Assembly (NCBI GenBank): GCA_948567375.1
Contig: OX419757.1
Coordinates: 47,368,001-47,432,000, forward strand
Direction of reading: 5' to 3'
Length of the DNA stretch: 64,000 nt
DNA from: Lunularia cruciata
Taxonomy: Eukaryota; Streptophyta; Marchantiopsida; Lunulariales; Lunulariaceae
Part shown: one piece after another, positions 33,990-44,998 of the stretch
How positions within the stretch are numbered: position 1 is the stretch's first letter
Layout: each line of letters opens with the position of its first letter
The notes under the pieces: generated by a model
The model's database searches: none
Seen by the model: the letters and a program-made list of their open reading frames with translations, nothing else
Told to the model about the DNA's origin: nothing
Position numbers and translations under genes: made by a program

Positions 33990-34154
33990 CCCTACAACAT
34001 ATAGAGGTAGTTTCTACCTGTGTGATTTTTCTTTAACCCCAATGATTGACCATTGGTGGGTTCTCACTACTTTCTTCCTCCAATCCACCATAAGGTTGTA
34101 CTCCTCCATCCATGGCATGCCTAAAATTGCATCATAATGCGCTAACTATATCAC

Positions 34155-34385
34155 TCACCACTCAATTGCTTCCTGATATTCTCTTACAGAGAGGGTTACC
34201 CATCTAGGTAATGATTCAATCCTCTCTGTTTGTCTATTTGGTAACTCTACTTCTTCACTTCTATCTCTCTCTAGATCCATTCCCAATCTTATTGCAATAG
34301 AGCAAGACAAGAAATTATTTGTTGCTCCCGGATCTATTAATACTCTTACTTGATTACCTTCTAGGATTCCATACACAACAATCAA
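34155..34385 (-). pseudogene. protease of element C (minus copy)
   Basis: Aspartic protease segment with VLIDPGATNNFLS. The active-site triplet at 34,326-34,334 reads D-P-G instead of D-S/T-G, a single change expected to inactivate it. The plus copy has N-P-R at the same place (50,114-50,122). Confidence 0.75.
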
Positions 34386-34399
34386 TTGTGAGGTTACCT

Positions 34400-35567
34400 T
34401 TTGGGATCGTTGCGCATTATTCTTCTTCCTTCCCTCGCTTCTCTGCTTCCTTATTGAGCCAGTAAGGCCATGAGGTACATTTACTGGCGATCTTCATTTT
34501 CCGAAGTGATTTCCATCTCCTCCTTGTCAATGTGCCTCTCCATGTTGTTCAAAGATCGCTTGAATGAAGGCCGAGGGCCTAGAGAAACGAGTGCAACAGT
34601 TGGTAGATATGTGCCCAATACGGCCACAATTGTAACAACGGCGTTGTTCTGCTCGAGTCCCTTCTCCTTGTGGGACTACATCTCTTTGTTCTTCTACCCA
34701 TCCCTGCTCCCCTTGAAGCGGTCATGCTCCTTAATCCCGAAATCAAAGGTTGCCCAATTCCATCGGTACTGGTCCACCCATGTGTGGCATTTCTGCCCAA
34801 TAATGTTGAGGTGGAGCTACTCCTTCACCTCCACCCAATGCTCCTGCTATTCTCTGCGCACAAGCAATGGCTTCAAATACAGTGTGAGGATTTTGCACCA
34901 TGACTTCTTGGCAAATCCGCTCTTTCAACCCTCGTTTGAAATTGTCAAGAGCCTCAGCTAGGCTCATGTCAGTAATTGCAACTTGTAGATCCAAAAAAAC
35001 CTCCACATACTCTTGTACACTATTCTTCTGTCTCAATCCCCATAGTCGGGTTTGAGCCATCTGCACAGAATCCACCGATTGGAAATTCTTCAGCAATCCT
35101 TCTTGCATTATTGTCCATGTGACCTCCCTTCTCTCTGCCAGCATGGATCGTTCCCAAGCATCATACCATGTGAGGGCTTTATCGGTCAAGTACCCACATG
35201 CAAACACGCCTGTAGCATGTTGTGTGATCTCTGTTGAGAACAATCGGAAATATCAATTCATTCTCAAGATCCAATTTTCCACTACTCCCATCAAACGCTG
35301 CCTCTTGTAAGGTTTGATGTTGCAGGTCTTCTTCATCCGGAGTAGCAATGTGGCTTCATTGTTGATAGGGTTCGTAGGCACAGATGCTTCTCCAAGTACT
35401 TTAGTCGCAGGTACTTGGTTTTGAGATGGCTCTTCTTCTTGCATGGCTTGATCATTCATGAGGATCTGCACCTGACTTTGTAATGTCTCCATCGTCATCT
35501 TAATCTCTCAAAATTCATTCAACATCCCTTGCATTCCTTGCACCAACTCTTGCAATTGCGGATCCAT
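34400..35567 (-). pseudogene. gag of element C (minus copy)
   Basis: Starts at ATG 35,567 (MDPQLQELVQGMQ) with a coiled-coil-like N-terminus. A capsid domain follows at about 34,900-35,243 (LTDKALTWYDAWE, TRLWGLRQKNSVQEY, DNFKRGLKERICQEV). A zinc knuckle of CX2CX4HX4C type (CYNCGRIGH) lies at about 34,590-34,640 in another frame. In-frame stop near 35,508, frameshifts between blocks. Confidence 0.8.
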
Positions 35568-35600
35568 GGTTCCTGCAACACTCAATTGCTAATGTCTACT

Positions 35601-35803
35601 TCAATACAGAGTCAATATAATCACTCTGGAAGGCGCACAAACTATCGGAACTACCATTGGGACCTCAAAAGCTATCACTTGTTGATAATACTCCTCACCA
35701 AAATTCCTAACCACAAAATCTCTAAACATCAATTTTGTCCTCACTACATGACGGATTCTACTTGAGTGTTGAAAGGGAGAGGATTTGGGACATTCATATC
35801 CAT
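35601..35803 (-). pseudogene. second small pre-gag ORF of element C (minus copy)
   Basis: Counterpart of the intact ORF at 48,647-48,850. Starts at ATG 35,803, four bases after the stop of the first small ORF, ends at 35,601, and lies 33 nt before the gag ATG. A one-base deletion after about codon 15 (GAATCC against GAAATCC in the plus copy) breaks the frame. Confidence 0.55.
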
Positions 35804-35807
35804 TTTA

Positions 35808-36029
35808 TCATAATAGAATGTAGATTGTCAAATCCCACTCTCTGTCATATATCACCACAGGTAGAATCACCGGGTTTGGTAAGTTCATCACTCTATCCAT
35901 GAATTTTGTGCCAAAGTGATAAACTAGCGATACCCTCATCTGCTCACGCTGGATATACATAACCTTGATGTGGAATGGGTTTGAGAATGGAAAGTTAGGT
36001 GCGGGAAATTGGCCTCCCGGCGCATCCAT
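35808..36029 (-). CDS. first small pre-gag ORF of element C (minus copy)
   Basis: Uninterrupted 73-residue ORF 127 nt downstream of the primer site. Starts MDAPGGQFPAPNFPF, core YHFGTKFMDRV, then NPVILPVVIYDREW and IYILL. Function unknown. It aligns with the element A small ORF (HFG-x-x-F ... ILPVV-x-Y ... W ... IY-x-L) and, more distantly, with C's own second small ORF, so C seems to carry a tandem pair. The plus copy (48,422) has the same ORF with a one-base deletion. Confidence 0.6.
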   Translation of the reverse strand: MDAPGGQFPAPNFPFSNPFHIKVMYIQREQMRVSLVYHFGTKFMDRVMNLPNPVILPVVIYDREWDLTIYILL

Positions 36030-36169
36030 CCCATCCGCTCTCTAAAGTCCTTCCTAAGTCTAGCAACTACTATATGTTCTCCACCTCAAATTACTCAGTT
36101 TCAGTAGTTCGTGCTATTCCAAGAGGGGTGATCCACTCTCTTAGACTAAAACACTCACTCTGATACCAT

Positions 36170-36903
36170 TGTAATACTCCAAGGACAAGAGAAGAGAGAA
36201 AACACAAATTGCACACTCAAACAATCGATGCCCCAAGGGAGCACCTTCTCTTTATTATATAGACAAAAAGGATCTCCGCCAAGGAAGCTCCACCATAAGA
36301 TTAGGGACACAGATAGGTGACATGTCAGCAAGCTCCACCCTTGGATTACTTACTTGGATGGGTGACATGTCTGGTCTAGGTCCTATCTGGTTGGTCAAAC
36401 AAGCTTTGACCGGAGGGAATCTTTTAGGGAATCTTCTTGTAGAAATCTCAGAATCACGTAAGGTACCATTGGAAAGCTCTTGACAAGACAAAGTAGGGGG
36501 AGGGAAGGCCAGCAATTGCTCCGTTGGGGGGGGGAATCTGCACATTTTTTAGGCCTAATTCATCCGTTTAGGCCTCTGAAATTGCCTTCAAAGATTTCAG
36601 GCATTTTTGATTCCTACTCTATTAGTAGAAGTCCCCTTTTGGTGATACCTCTTTCTGTTCTGTTTAGTCCATCATGTGTAACATCCTTCCAGATGTTACC
36701 AAACCAATTCTCACCTTTAAATCATATGTCTAATTATTGGTTCTAAAGTTCTCAAGTCTATTTTGGTTTCTTCCCTATTAGTCAAATTACTCTTTTGGTG
36801 ATACTTCTATCTGATCTATTTTGACCATCATGTATAACATCATTCTAGATGTTACCAAACCAAATTTCACATCTAGATCATATGGCTAGCTCTTGGTATT
36901 ACA
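36170..36903 (-). repeat. 5' LTR of element C (minus copy)
   Basis: 734 bp, ends TATTACA on the element strand next to the PBS. Preceded on the genomic right by the GATAA duplication. Confidence 0.9.
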
Positions 36904-36909
36904 GATAAT

Positions 36910-37262
36910 CAACCGCAAAAACAAACCTTTCTTTCTATATGCTACGTCCTCTTGCGCCCTCATCAAGAAATGATTAAGCTTATAAACATAAAAAATTGCC
37001 ATTTGACTAGTAACTAAAAGCACGGGAGATGGATAAAGAAAAAAGTAATTAAAAAATATAATGATTACTAGTAGTGACGGTTTTTTATGATCTGTGGGTT
37101 TATATAAAATCCATATTCTAGGTGTATCAAAATACATTATTTTCACAAAGTTTATATAATAAAAAATACTAATAACACTAGTTACTACTCCTATTAAGGC
37201 TAGTAAGTAGGCCCTGCACCCTAAAGCAACAAAAAACAAGTAAAATTTGCTACAAAATCTCC
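36910..37262 (-). pseudogene. nad2: nuclear copy of mitochondrial nad2, C-terminal part (NUMT)
   Basis: The minus strand reads FCSKFYLFFVALGCRAYLLA, followed by GVVTSVISIFYYI, VKIMYFDTPR, WILYKPTD and LYPSPVLLVTSQMA. These match the last exon of plant mitochondrial nad2, the ND2 membrane subunit of respiratory complex I, which has FCSKFYLFFAALGCGAY, GVVTSV, FDTPRTWILYEPMD and YPSP near its C-terminus. Two hydrophobic helices are visible. The similarity starts abruptly at about 37,262 and ends near 36,960. The reading frame then drifts through unrelated sequence and crosses into the C LTR, and there is no organellar context. It is therefore an inserted fragment, not a working gene. Confidence 0.8.
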
Positions 37263-40200
37263 TAGAATTTGCTTTCAAGAATCAACCAAAATAATGCACA
37301 TTCAAAATAGATCTTATTAAAATCAACTTAAAATTCATAGGTAAAATAAATCATTAATAAATTCAATACATTGAGTTTAAATCAATACAAAATTTATAGA
37401 CTATTGTGTTATATATGTCAGCCAATTTTTTGGCTTTTTCTCAAAACGCTTTTTTTGCTTTCCCTGAAAACTTCTTTGTGTTTTGCCTCAGCTGTACTTA
37501 ATTTAAATTTACCTTCAGCACTTCCAATTTCTGTTCCAATATATCAACTTGCTATTGGAAAGTTTTGATAGTGCTAACCCTTGTGGTCTTCATTGTTTTT
37601 GCCATTCCCACCAAAGTTTGAGTTGCTTTGGCTTGTAAATGGGTCTTTGTGTCTTTGGCAATTTTTGACGGTCTAAAAGGTCATGTTTCAAAGCATGAAA
37701 TGTCCTCTAGGGGACTATACAAAAGAAACATGTGGGATAAAGATCTGCTAAGTGAATAGAAAATAGTGGGATATAGGGGAGAAGGATCTGTTGCAGATCT
37801 AAGGTTACGGGACATGCGGATAGAAATACCGACATGTTGACTAAGTTGAAGCGTGGGATGTATATTAGTGTAGGATGAATCCTCTATGGGATAATATGAT
37901 AGCAAAGTAGTTAGGTAGGAAATTAGTACTAAGATTGCATTCTAACTATGTCAGATTTATAATCTAATAGAGCAAATCAAGGGTTAAGAGCTAATTAGCA
38001 TTAATGGCGGTGATGCAAGGAGATGACGGCCACAGTAGAAGTATTGTTAGGGGATAGAAAATTAGTTTTTAGGGTGAGCTCTCATAGTATATAACTGAGC
38101 TTTTGCTACAAAGCAAGTGTTCACCCTCCTTATCTTGTAGCAATTATTTGTTATGAATCCTTTGTATTCCAAATTTGATTAAATTTGAAGGTGAGAGATT
38201 GGAATTCCTATTTTGTTCTTGAGGAGAAATTATGCTTGGTTAAGTCAATTTCTATTAAGTCAATTGAGTAGCTCATGTAATCATTGGGTCCACAAGCTAA
38301 AACTATTGTCAATTGTGGTTGTAAGAGTTGATCTATGTGTCTTTCTCTCGGTCAAATTAAGCAATGACTATTATAAAGAAAACCTATTCCATCTACTATG
38401 ATGATTAAGTATTGAGTCTTGTCTTCAGCCCATGAATGTGCACTATGTGAAGTGTTGCTCCTCATTGTGCTTGTTGCATTCTTGTCTAGGCCATAGGTTG
38501 TTTTGCAATACTACCCATAGCATTTCACTACTTCCTTGGAGGGTGCCAACCAAGGAAGCAAAAGGGCTCACAAGGGGATAGACCTATGAGTCATTTCTTT
38601 GGTTAAGTGTCCAAGGGTGGACCCTATCCTACAATAAAACTAAGATCACTATGGGACCTTTGCCCATAGACCGTTATGGGAATTCTACCTACATATTGTG
38701 ATAAGAATTCTACCCGCCATCCCGTAGCGTCCCATACTCTCAACTATGGGTTTGGATTAACCCATCGACATCCATTTATTTTGAATTTATTGGCATTGAT
38801 GTACCAACTTTGACCTTCATCTAGGTTACAACAATTGATGAGTTTGATGATTCCATTGAAGTGTTAGCTATCAATGCATTTCATAAGTGGATCATATTGC
38901 GTCTTGCATGTTCATCAGTTGCTTTCAACTCCTTCAAAATTTACTCATTTTGTATTGAGACCTTTTCCCCACCTTGGGGATCATTGTTCTCAGTATCTTC
39001 ATTCAATATTTTGCTTTGCAAGGGATCTTGAAGAGACCAATTGCACAGAAACTCCTCCTCTACACATGCAATGTACAAGATTTTTGTGTTTCCTTGAGAA
39101 AGTCTAGATAGACAGATTTCTAGACTTCCGACAGTAGCTTTTGTCTGCAACATTAATCTTACCCTTGCAATACTCCAAAGAGCGCAAAAGATAACTAGCT
39201 TTCATGTTTGCCGAGTATTCTATCTTGATAGCAACCTTATGCTTCTTTGTTACAGGAGTACAATTCTTGGGAGAAATCTCCATGGTCTCGGATGTGAAAA
39301 TGGTGTAGGGGTTGTGAAAATGAGCAGTGCTATGAAGGATTTTATGCTCGATCAATTTAAACATGTTCCCGAACCTTGCAAGTTGAAACCTAAGTTTTAC
39401 TTTCCATCAAATGAATTTCATGCAACTTTTAAGAAAACCTGTTTTTACTTGGGGGACGACGTTATTGTACCAAATGAAAGCAATCTACACTTGATCTTCC
39501 TTGCTAGTTCCACTCTTGCAAATTGACCACATGAGAATAAAACTCTATAAATTTAGAGAGAATGTAAACTAGTACTCCATTTCGTATGTAGACTCTTCTC
39601 CGGGGTCCTCATTCCCAAGTTTGTGCTTCTGGTCAAAATGTGTGAAATCTCGTTACCAAATCCTTCTACTTTGTTTACCTAAAACCTACATTTTGTATTG
39701 AAAGCAATGAAGTCACGATCTGCAGAGTTGGACACTCTCAGATCTTTTGATATTTTGATCTCTCTTGCGAGGAAGTGTCACCCTGTCGAGCATAATACCA
39801 CACACGTTTCGTTGTTCCTCGAGTTGTTTCGTTGTTTCGTCAAGAGTACTATTTCGTAAATAATACTGACACAGCAGATAACATGTTTCGCCAAGAACAC
39901 TATTTTGTCAAAATACGGACACGGCAAGTAACATGAAAATGCCATTACCAAAGGTCGGACAGACATATGTTTTCCCCTTTGCGTCCCAATGGTAAAGTTC
40001 CTCTTTACTTGTTTCCCCTAATTCCGGCGCCATTCAACTCTTACAATTGCGTAGGGGAGATGGTCTTAGATTTAAGGCTTACATTCCTTGCCACAGCACC
40101 ATCATGTTTCTGTGAGATTTACCTTCTACATAGCAGGCTAGATCAAGAGCCTGGCCTCCCGGTGAAGACTCAGGTCTTTGTCCGTTCTCCCGGTTTACAC

Positions 40201-42125
40201 TGTCCACAAAAGGCAAGATCCCTGGATTCAGGCAGAGCAAGAACCGGTGCCGTCGGTTCTCCTCCGGAAAGATCTAACGGCTGGCACACTCCGCGAGCGG
40301 ACGGTGGGATTGATAAATCTTGTCGCCTGTCCTTTTTCTCGTGTAGACTTTTGCATAATAGCTTTTATGCTGACGTGTTTGAAAATCTATGGACCATAAC
40401 ATGGTGATATCCATAAATATTCTAATATCATTACATAAAACATCATTTCTTCTCAGGCAAAAATTGGATATAGAGAAAATCTAAAGAGATATGTATCTTG
40501 TTATCGTAATCTCCCATCTTTACCTAGATACTTGATAATAACTTGTTTGCTTATTTCCATTAGTTTAGTCTTCAATTCGAAGAGAGCTGTTGATTAGATG
40601 TTGAGATTAAAGTTCTAACATAGATCAAGAATAATTACTGAGGCCACCTTGGAACTTAAAATATGGTCTAGAACCTGTGAAGTATATTTGCTTTCAAACA
40701 ACATTATATAGTCGTTGCACTATAGGTGCATAATCAGATCGTGCTTCAAAGTTTATTAGTTGACGTATAGTGTTTATCTTACACAATGAGGGACTTTAGG
40801 CCCTCGACATAGACCAGGTCTTCCCTCCCTACTTCATTTTCTTATTTCGTATTCAGACCAGCCTTGAGCTAATACTCCCTTCAAACGCAGCTATCGTCGT
40901 AATGGCTTACCTTATGAAAGAGAATTATGATTTAAATACAATCATTAATAAATAAACATGCTCATACAAGAGAATTTGATCAGATCGAATCTCTTAAAAT
41001 ATTCATCCAAGGTGTCAGTTTTGCTGATTATATGGTTAAAAGTGTCCTCCATGAACACACGATCACGAGTGGTCATTACTCTTTTGTTATTTTATCTATT
41101 CTATATTTTTATAACTATCTACAGAGAAATAGGCATCCGTAAAAAGGTAGATAAATCCGAGGTTTGCATGCTTGCCGACTGCAGCATTTTCAACGTGAAC
41201 TCTAATCTCTAAAGCTGAATTATGTCAGCTGACAGAAACCTTTAAGCTTTCATTTAATATTTCTTTCAAATCAAATGAAAACTGGAAATAAAGCTGCGTA
41301 TACATTCTATGATACTATGCAATTTTTTTACTTTGCTATGGTTTGAAGCCGATAGTTCCCTTGAGTTAGGCATCCATATATCTCGCAGGATTATTATGTC
41401 AATATTAGTTTGGAACTTTAAACTGAATCAACATCGGAGGCAAACTCTACACCATCATCTGATTCCAAATTTTTTGTCCATTACGAACTTGTTTTGAGGC
41501 GATAAATCTTAGCTGCAAAGCGTCAAGGCTAGGAGTTTTGGAATTTTTAAAGATTCCATTAGGTGTAAGCAAGTTTCATGGTACCACTATGGGTTGTTGA
41601 AATTGCATATCAAATGACCTGTTTAAATTCTTGACTCTCTGGGTGGGATGGGAAATCTTATTTACTTTTTAAAAACGGTGGTCACTATATTAAGGTAAGT
41701 ATTAATAATAATAAGAATGTAATCCCCCCGAATTACCTCTAGAGAAAGGATAACCCATCGTCTCCGAAGTGTCTCCGGACGGTGCCAGAGTGCCAGTGTC
41801 GGTGTCTCCGAACTATCTGGTGCCAAGCAGCCAACAAGGGGGAACGTGCACGAGAGAAGAACGGGAGGGGAGAGGCTCTTAGGCGATTCACATGGCTCTT
41901 TCGGGCTCCACCAGTCCCCTAAAAGACAAAACACGGCAGCAAAAAATCTGCCGGAGCTCATGCGCATGTCAGGTCTGCCTTACGTTCAAGCCCTCAGCCA
42001 GAGCTCATATGTCAGGCAACTCTTGCTCCGTCTCGTGCTCCAGCTGAGTCTCTCAAACGGGGATTTTCTAGGTTAATGTGTTCGGTGATACAACGGGCAA
42101 TACAATTTCCAAACGTCCCATTCTA
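37263..42125. other. intergenic-type sequence without recognised genes
   Basis: Mostly AT-rich, with a GC-richer patch at 40,140-40,330 and a repetitive GTCTCCG patch at 41,757-41,815. A TATATAA-containing stretch at 38,041-38,150 could be an old LTR, unproven. Open stretches at 39,104-39,526 (either strand) and 39,967-40,407 (+, 146 codons) have no recognisable domain. This is one of the least repeat-like parts of the window and the best place to look for non-coding or lineage-specific host exons. Confidence 0.35.
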
Positions 42126-42413
42126 TGACAGGTTCAGTTTTCCCGAGAGCAAACATATCAACTTTCCAAGCAAACATTACTAGGGTTCTGATTTTTGACC
42201 TTCAAGATTGATCAGGTATGTAATATATCATAACTTTTTCATTTCTGGACGTGTTGGGCTATTCTATAGCTTGAATTGAAGGTTATGCAATGCTTGTCAT
42301 GTGTGATTTGAAATTGAAGACAATAGATTAATATTACAGTGACATTGGTGAGATGAAATTTCTCTGTCAAACCAAACTTTTCCATGTATATTTTTTGAAT
42401 TTTGTGCAGCAGA

Positions 42414-43479
42414 ATGGAAGAGATTGTACAGAATGAGAATGTTTAGGGAGCTCTTCCACCTATGGAACCAATTACATCGGTGAAAGATTTGTAGGCTCCA
42501 TCCAAGAAGAAGCTTGGTGCAAAAAAGAAAAATTCATCATCAAAGGATGCTCTTGTGAGAGGTATGATTTTGACTATTTCATATGTAGATTAGAATACTA
42601 TTCTAAAATAATAGTATGTTGATTATTTATCTACTGTTGTCAATTGTGTTTACAGGTGTTTCCATTCCAAAGAAGGTTAAAGTGGAGTAGATTTCTAGTC
42701 ATGTGAGGCTTTTTTTGGATATGTATGAAGACATTTATTTTAATCATTGTAACCAAGGCAATGTAAGTCAAGATCAGTGGAAGGTGTTTGCTAATAGGTT
42801 CAGTGAAGCTATTAGTATAACACCACCTTATGAGCCACAGATTCTCAGGAACAAGCTTGATGGTCTAGTTAAAAAATACAGGGTTGAGAAAGGAAAACAA
42901 ACCACAGGCACATAACCAAGTTCATGGGAGTTCTATGAACAGATGCATAGAATTAGAGGCGGTTCACCCAACGAACAAGGCATTCCAGAAGCATGTGATG
43001 GTGGTATTAACACTTCAATAACTAGTGAGAGAGGGTTTGTAGACTTGACTAATGAAACTATTGATGGGAGTGAGGAAGCATCTCATATAAATCAAACTGA
43101 ACAATCATATATGGATGTTTTGATATCTGATGATGAGAAGGAAACACCACAAGTCTCTACACCTTCTCTAGAGATAATTGGTAACCAGGCCACAATCAGT
43201 CCCAAGACAAAATCTTATGCTCAACATGGTGTTGTTGTGCAACGTAACAAAAAGCAAAGAGTATCAAAAGAAGGTGAAGACGGAATGCAGAAGTGTATGC
43301 TTGAATTTACTCAAGTAGTGAAGGAAGCAAATGAGAAGAGATCCTTACAAGAAGATCGTAAATTTGACTTGATGATGGTTCAAGAAGAACACAAGATGGA
43401 ATTAATGAGCCAAATGCTTGAACTGAAACGTATGGAGCTTGAAATCTTGAAAAACAACCACCGTGGACCGCCATCTTGA
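42414..43479 (+). pseudogene. Harbinger ORF1, Myb/SANT-like DNA-binding protein
   Basis: Partner protein that helps the transposase bind element ends (family knowledge). Likely exon 1 is 42,414-42,561 (MEEIVQNEN ... lysine-rich KKKLGAKKK) and exon 2 is 42,656-43,479, with a GT-AG intron at 42,562-42,655. A further 5' UTR intron at 42,216-42,409 is plausible. Exon 2 has the trihelix/Myb-SANT pattern FLDMYEDIYF ... QWKVFANRFSEA ... LDGLVKKYRVEK, an acidic middle, and a C-terminal coiled coil (EEHKMELMSQMLELKRMELEIL). Stops at 42,444 (TAG), 42,492 (TAG), 42,688 (TAG, where the domain has Trp) and 42,913 (TAA) disable it; all fit C-to-T or G-to-A changes. Confidence 0.7.
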
Positions 43480-43499
43480 GTAAGTAAATACCTTCACTC

Positions 43500-44760
43500 T
43501 CAAATGACATTTGCTATATCTAGATGAGCATGAGTACTTTTGAATTGCTTGTACAAAGCTGCTCTTTCTAATTCACCTCTAGTTGTACTCCATTTATCTG
43601 CTGTAGATCTTGGGAGTGGCAAAATATGTGCTCCATTCATATGCTCATCCACTACATTGACGCCTATAGGTAATGGTTCTCCTTGTTGAATTACAAAGTT
43701 GTGTAGTACTGCACATGCAAGTGTCACTCTTGGAACAACTTCCAGTTGCATTGTATAGTCCCTCAGTATGCTCCATCTACCTTTCAATTGACCAAATGCA
43801 TTCTCCACACGTACGCGTGCTTTTGATGTATGGTTGTCAAATACATTCTGCATAGGTTCTCCTTGATGTGAATGTCGATGCCAACGTTTCAACAACCATT
43901 GACGTAATGGATAGGCTGTATCTCCAAGGATCAATGGTGGAATCACTTGTATCGTATGGTTTTCTTGTGGCAAAATGAGTGTTGGCTGAGTGAGAGCTGT
44001 CCCTGATTCCATTGCCTGATATAAGCTAGACTGTCGTAAATGTGCAGCATCGTGAGTAGATCCAGGCATTGTACAACACAAGTCCCAAAACCAAAGATCC
44101 GCATCACAAACGCCTTGTAGCAGAACAGAGTAATCTGAGTGTCTATTCCTATAGTGTTCAGGATAAAATCTCATAGGTGGTTTGGTTCTCAATTTGATAT
44201 GGGTACCATTTATACAACCAATGATTTGTGGAATTCCACATATTTGTGCAAACTTTGACATGCTCTCAATACATTCTGCTACTGTAGGCCATTTGATGTA
44301 TTTAGAGTATAGTTTGTCTTTGTTTGCTAGTATCTCAACTATAATTATAGTGTACTTCACTATAGTCGATTCATCAAGACAATACAGATCACTAAGAGTT
44401 CTCAATGGTGAATTGTGTGCAAATCTGTGTAAAACTATAGCTACAAATTTTTCTAATTCCACTCTTTTTCTAGCATATAGCCATTCAGACATAGTAGGCA
44501 CATGTGGTTCAATCTTATCAACCAATCTCTTAAAACCCTGATATGACAATCAATACTTGCTTCTCATATGATTGTTTAGAAAGTTTGAATCCATTGACCA
44601 TACTTGCTTGTGAACAATCTCCCACCATGTGTATTCCTCTTGGTATTCCTCTTTGAGATAGCAAAAGACAATTATTTGCCATCAAGAACCAACTCCAGAA
44701 CTCTGGTGTAATATCTTCCTCTTGTTCAAAAAATGTTTCTCCCATCAACAATCATCAATC
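43500..44760 (-). pseudogene. Harbinger DDE_4-type transposase
   Basis: HARBI1-like nuclease. The open C-terminal part (43,500-44,549) covers a helix-turn-helix region (LRTLSDLYCLDESTIVKY), the first catalytic block (IIGCINGTHIKL), PGSTHDA, the second block (LILGDTAYPL) and the third (ARVRVENAFGQLKGRW). The first catalytic residue, Asp in G-x-IDGTHI, is Asn here (AAT, one G-to-A change), so the enzyme should be dead. Coding continues upstream through a TGA at 44,550-44,552 as TWWEIVHKQVW and EEYQEEY to about 44,690. Beyond that the frame shifts (FWSWFLMANN). The frame 44,549 start is not a true initiation site. Confidence 0.85.
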
Positions 44761-44783
44761 ATCATCAATCATCATCAACAATG
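44745..44783 (+). repeat. ATC-rich microsatellite
   Basis: Simple repeat of CATCAACAATCATCAATCAT type lying just upstream of the decayed transposase N-terminus. Confidence 0.8.
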
Positions 44784-44998
44784 TGGCTAACTCCAAGAGA
44801 TTTTCTGTTTTAGACTCCATCAACCAGAAAAACATGAGATCACAAAGATCCATCTTGAGTATATGAAAGAGGACTGAAAACTGAATCCAATGAGCTCTTT
44901 TCTGTTCAAAACGAGTGTGAGAAGCCAAAGATATAGAGATTTGCAAGTCCCGAACCCCTTATTTGTCATACCCTAATAGGAAAACTGGTTACCTATCA

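Larger units (their letters stand above)
30305..36908 (-). mobile_element. element C, minus-strand copy: Ty3/gypsy chromovirus
   Basis: A complete 6,594-bp LTR retrotransposon read right to left. Perfect target duplication GATAA at 30,305-30,309 and 36,904-36,908. LTRs 36,170-36,903 (5') and 30,310-31,046 (3') differ at about 45 of ~730 positions by eye (roughly 6%). Primer binding site complement at 36,157-36,168 (ACTCTGATACCA) is the iMet type with one change. A purine tract (complement of CCTCCCTTCTTTT) sits beside the 3' LTR at about 31,049-31,061. It carries two small pre-gag ORFs, gag, and PR-RT-RNaseH-INT-chromodomain. The structure is intact but the coding frames are broken. A plus-strand sister lies at 47,551-54,143. 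Confidence 0.95.
42126..44998. mobile_element. PIF/Harbinger DNA transposon with two convergent genes
   Basis: Contains the two genes typical of the superfamily: a Myb/SANT-like DNA-binding protein on the plus strand (42,414-43,479) and a DDE transposase on the minus strand (43,500 to about 44,760), ending 20 bp apart tail to tail. Candidate terminal inverted repeats are TGACAGGTTCAGTTTTCC at 42,126-42,143 and its imperfect complement at about 44,976-44,998 (TGATAGGT..CAGTTTTCC on the minus strand). No matching 3-bp target duplication is seen next to them, so the ends are tentative. Confidence 0.6.

Noticed and set aside
36886-37278. 130-codon minus-strand open frame with membrane segments as a host gene
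   Set aside because: The core is a mitochondrial nad2 C-terminus and the frame ends inside a retrotransposon LTR, so it is an inserted organellar fragment.
37681-37905. possible Ty1/copia RNase H end (DMLTK-like string on the plus strand near 37,830)
   Set aside because: Only a few residues match, with no neighbouring RT or integrase and no PBS or LTR pair.
39967-40407. 146-codon plus-strand open frame as a host protein
   Set aside because: No recognisable domain, composition unlike a conserved protein, no supported splice sites; kept only as part of an unannotated region.
42126-44998. firm TIR boundaries for the Harbinger element
   Set aside because: The inverted similarity is imperfect and the flanks lack a shared 3-bp duplication, so the ends are given only as tentative.
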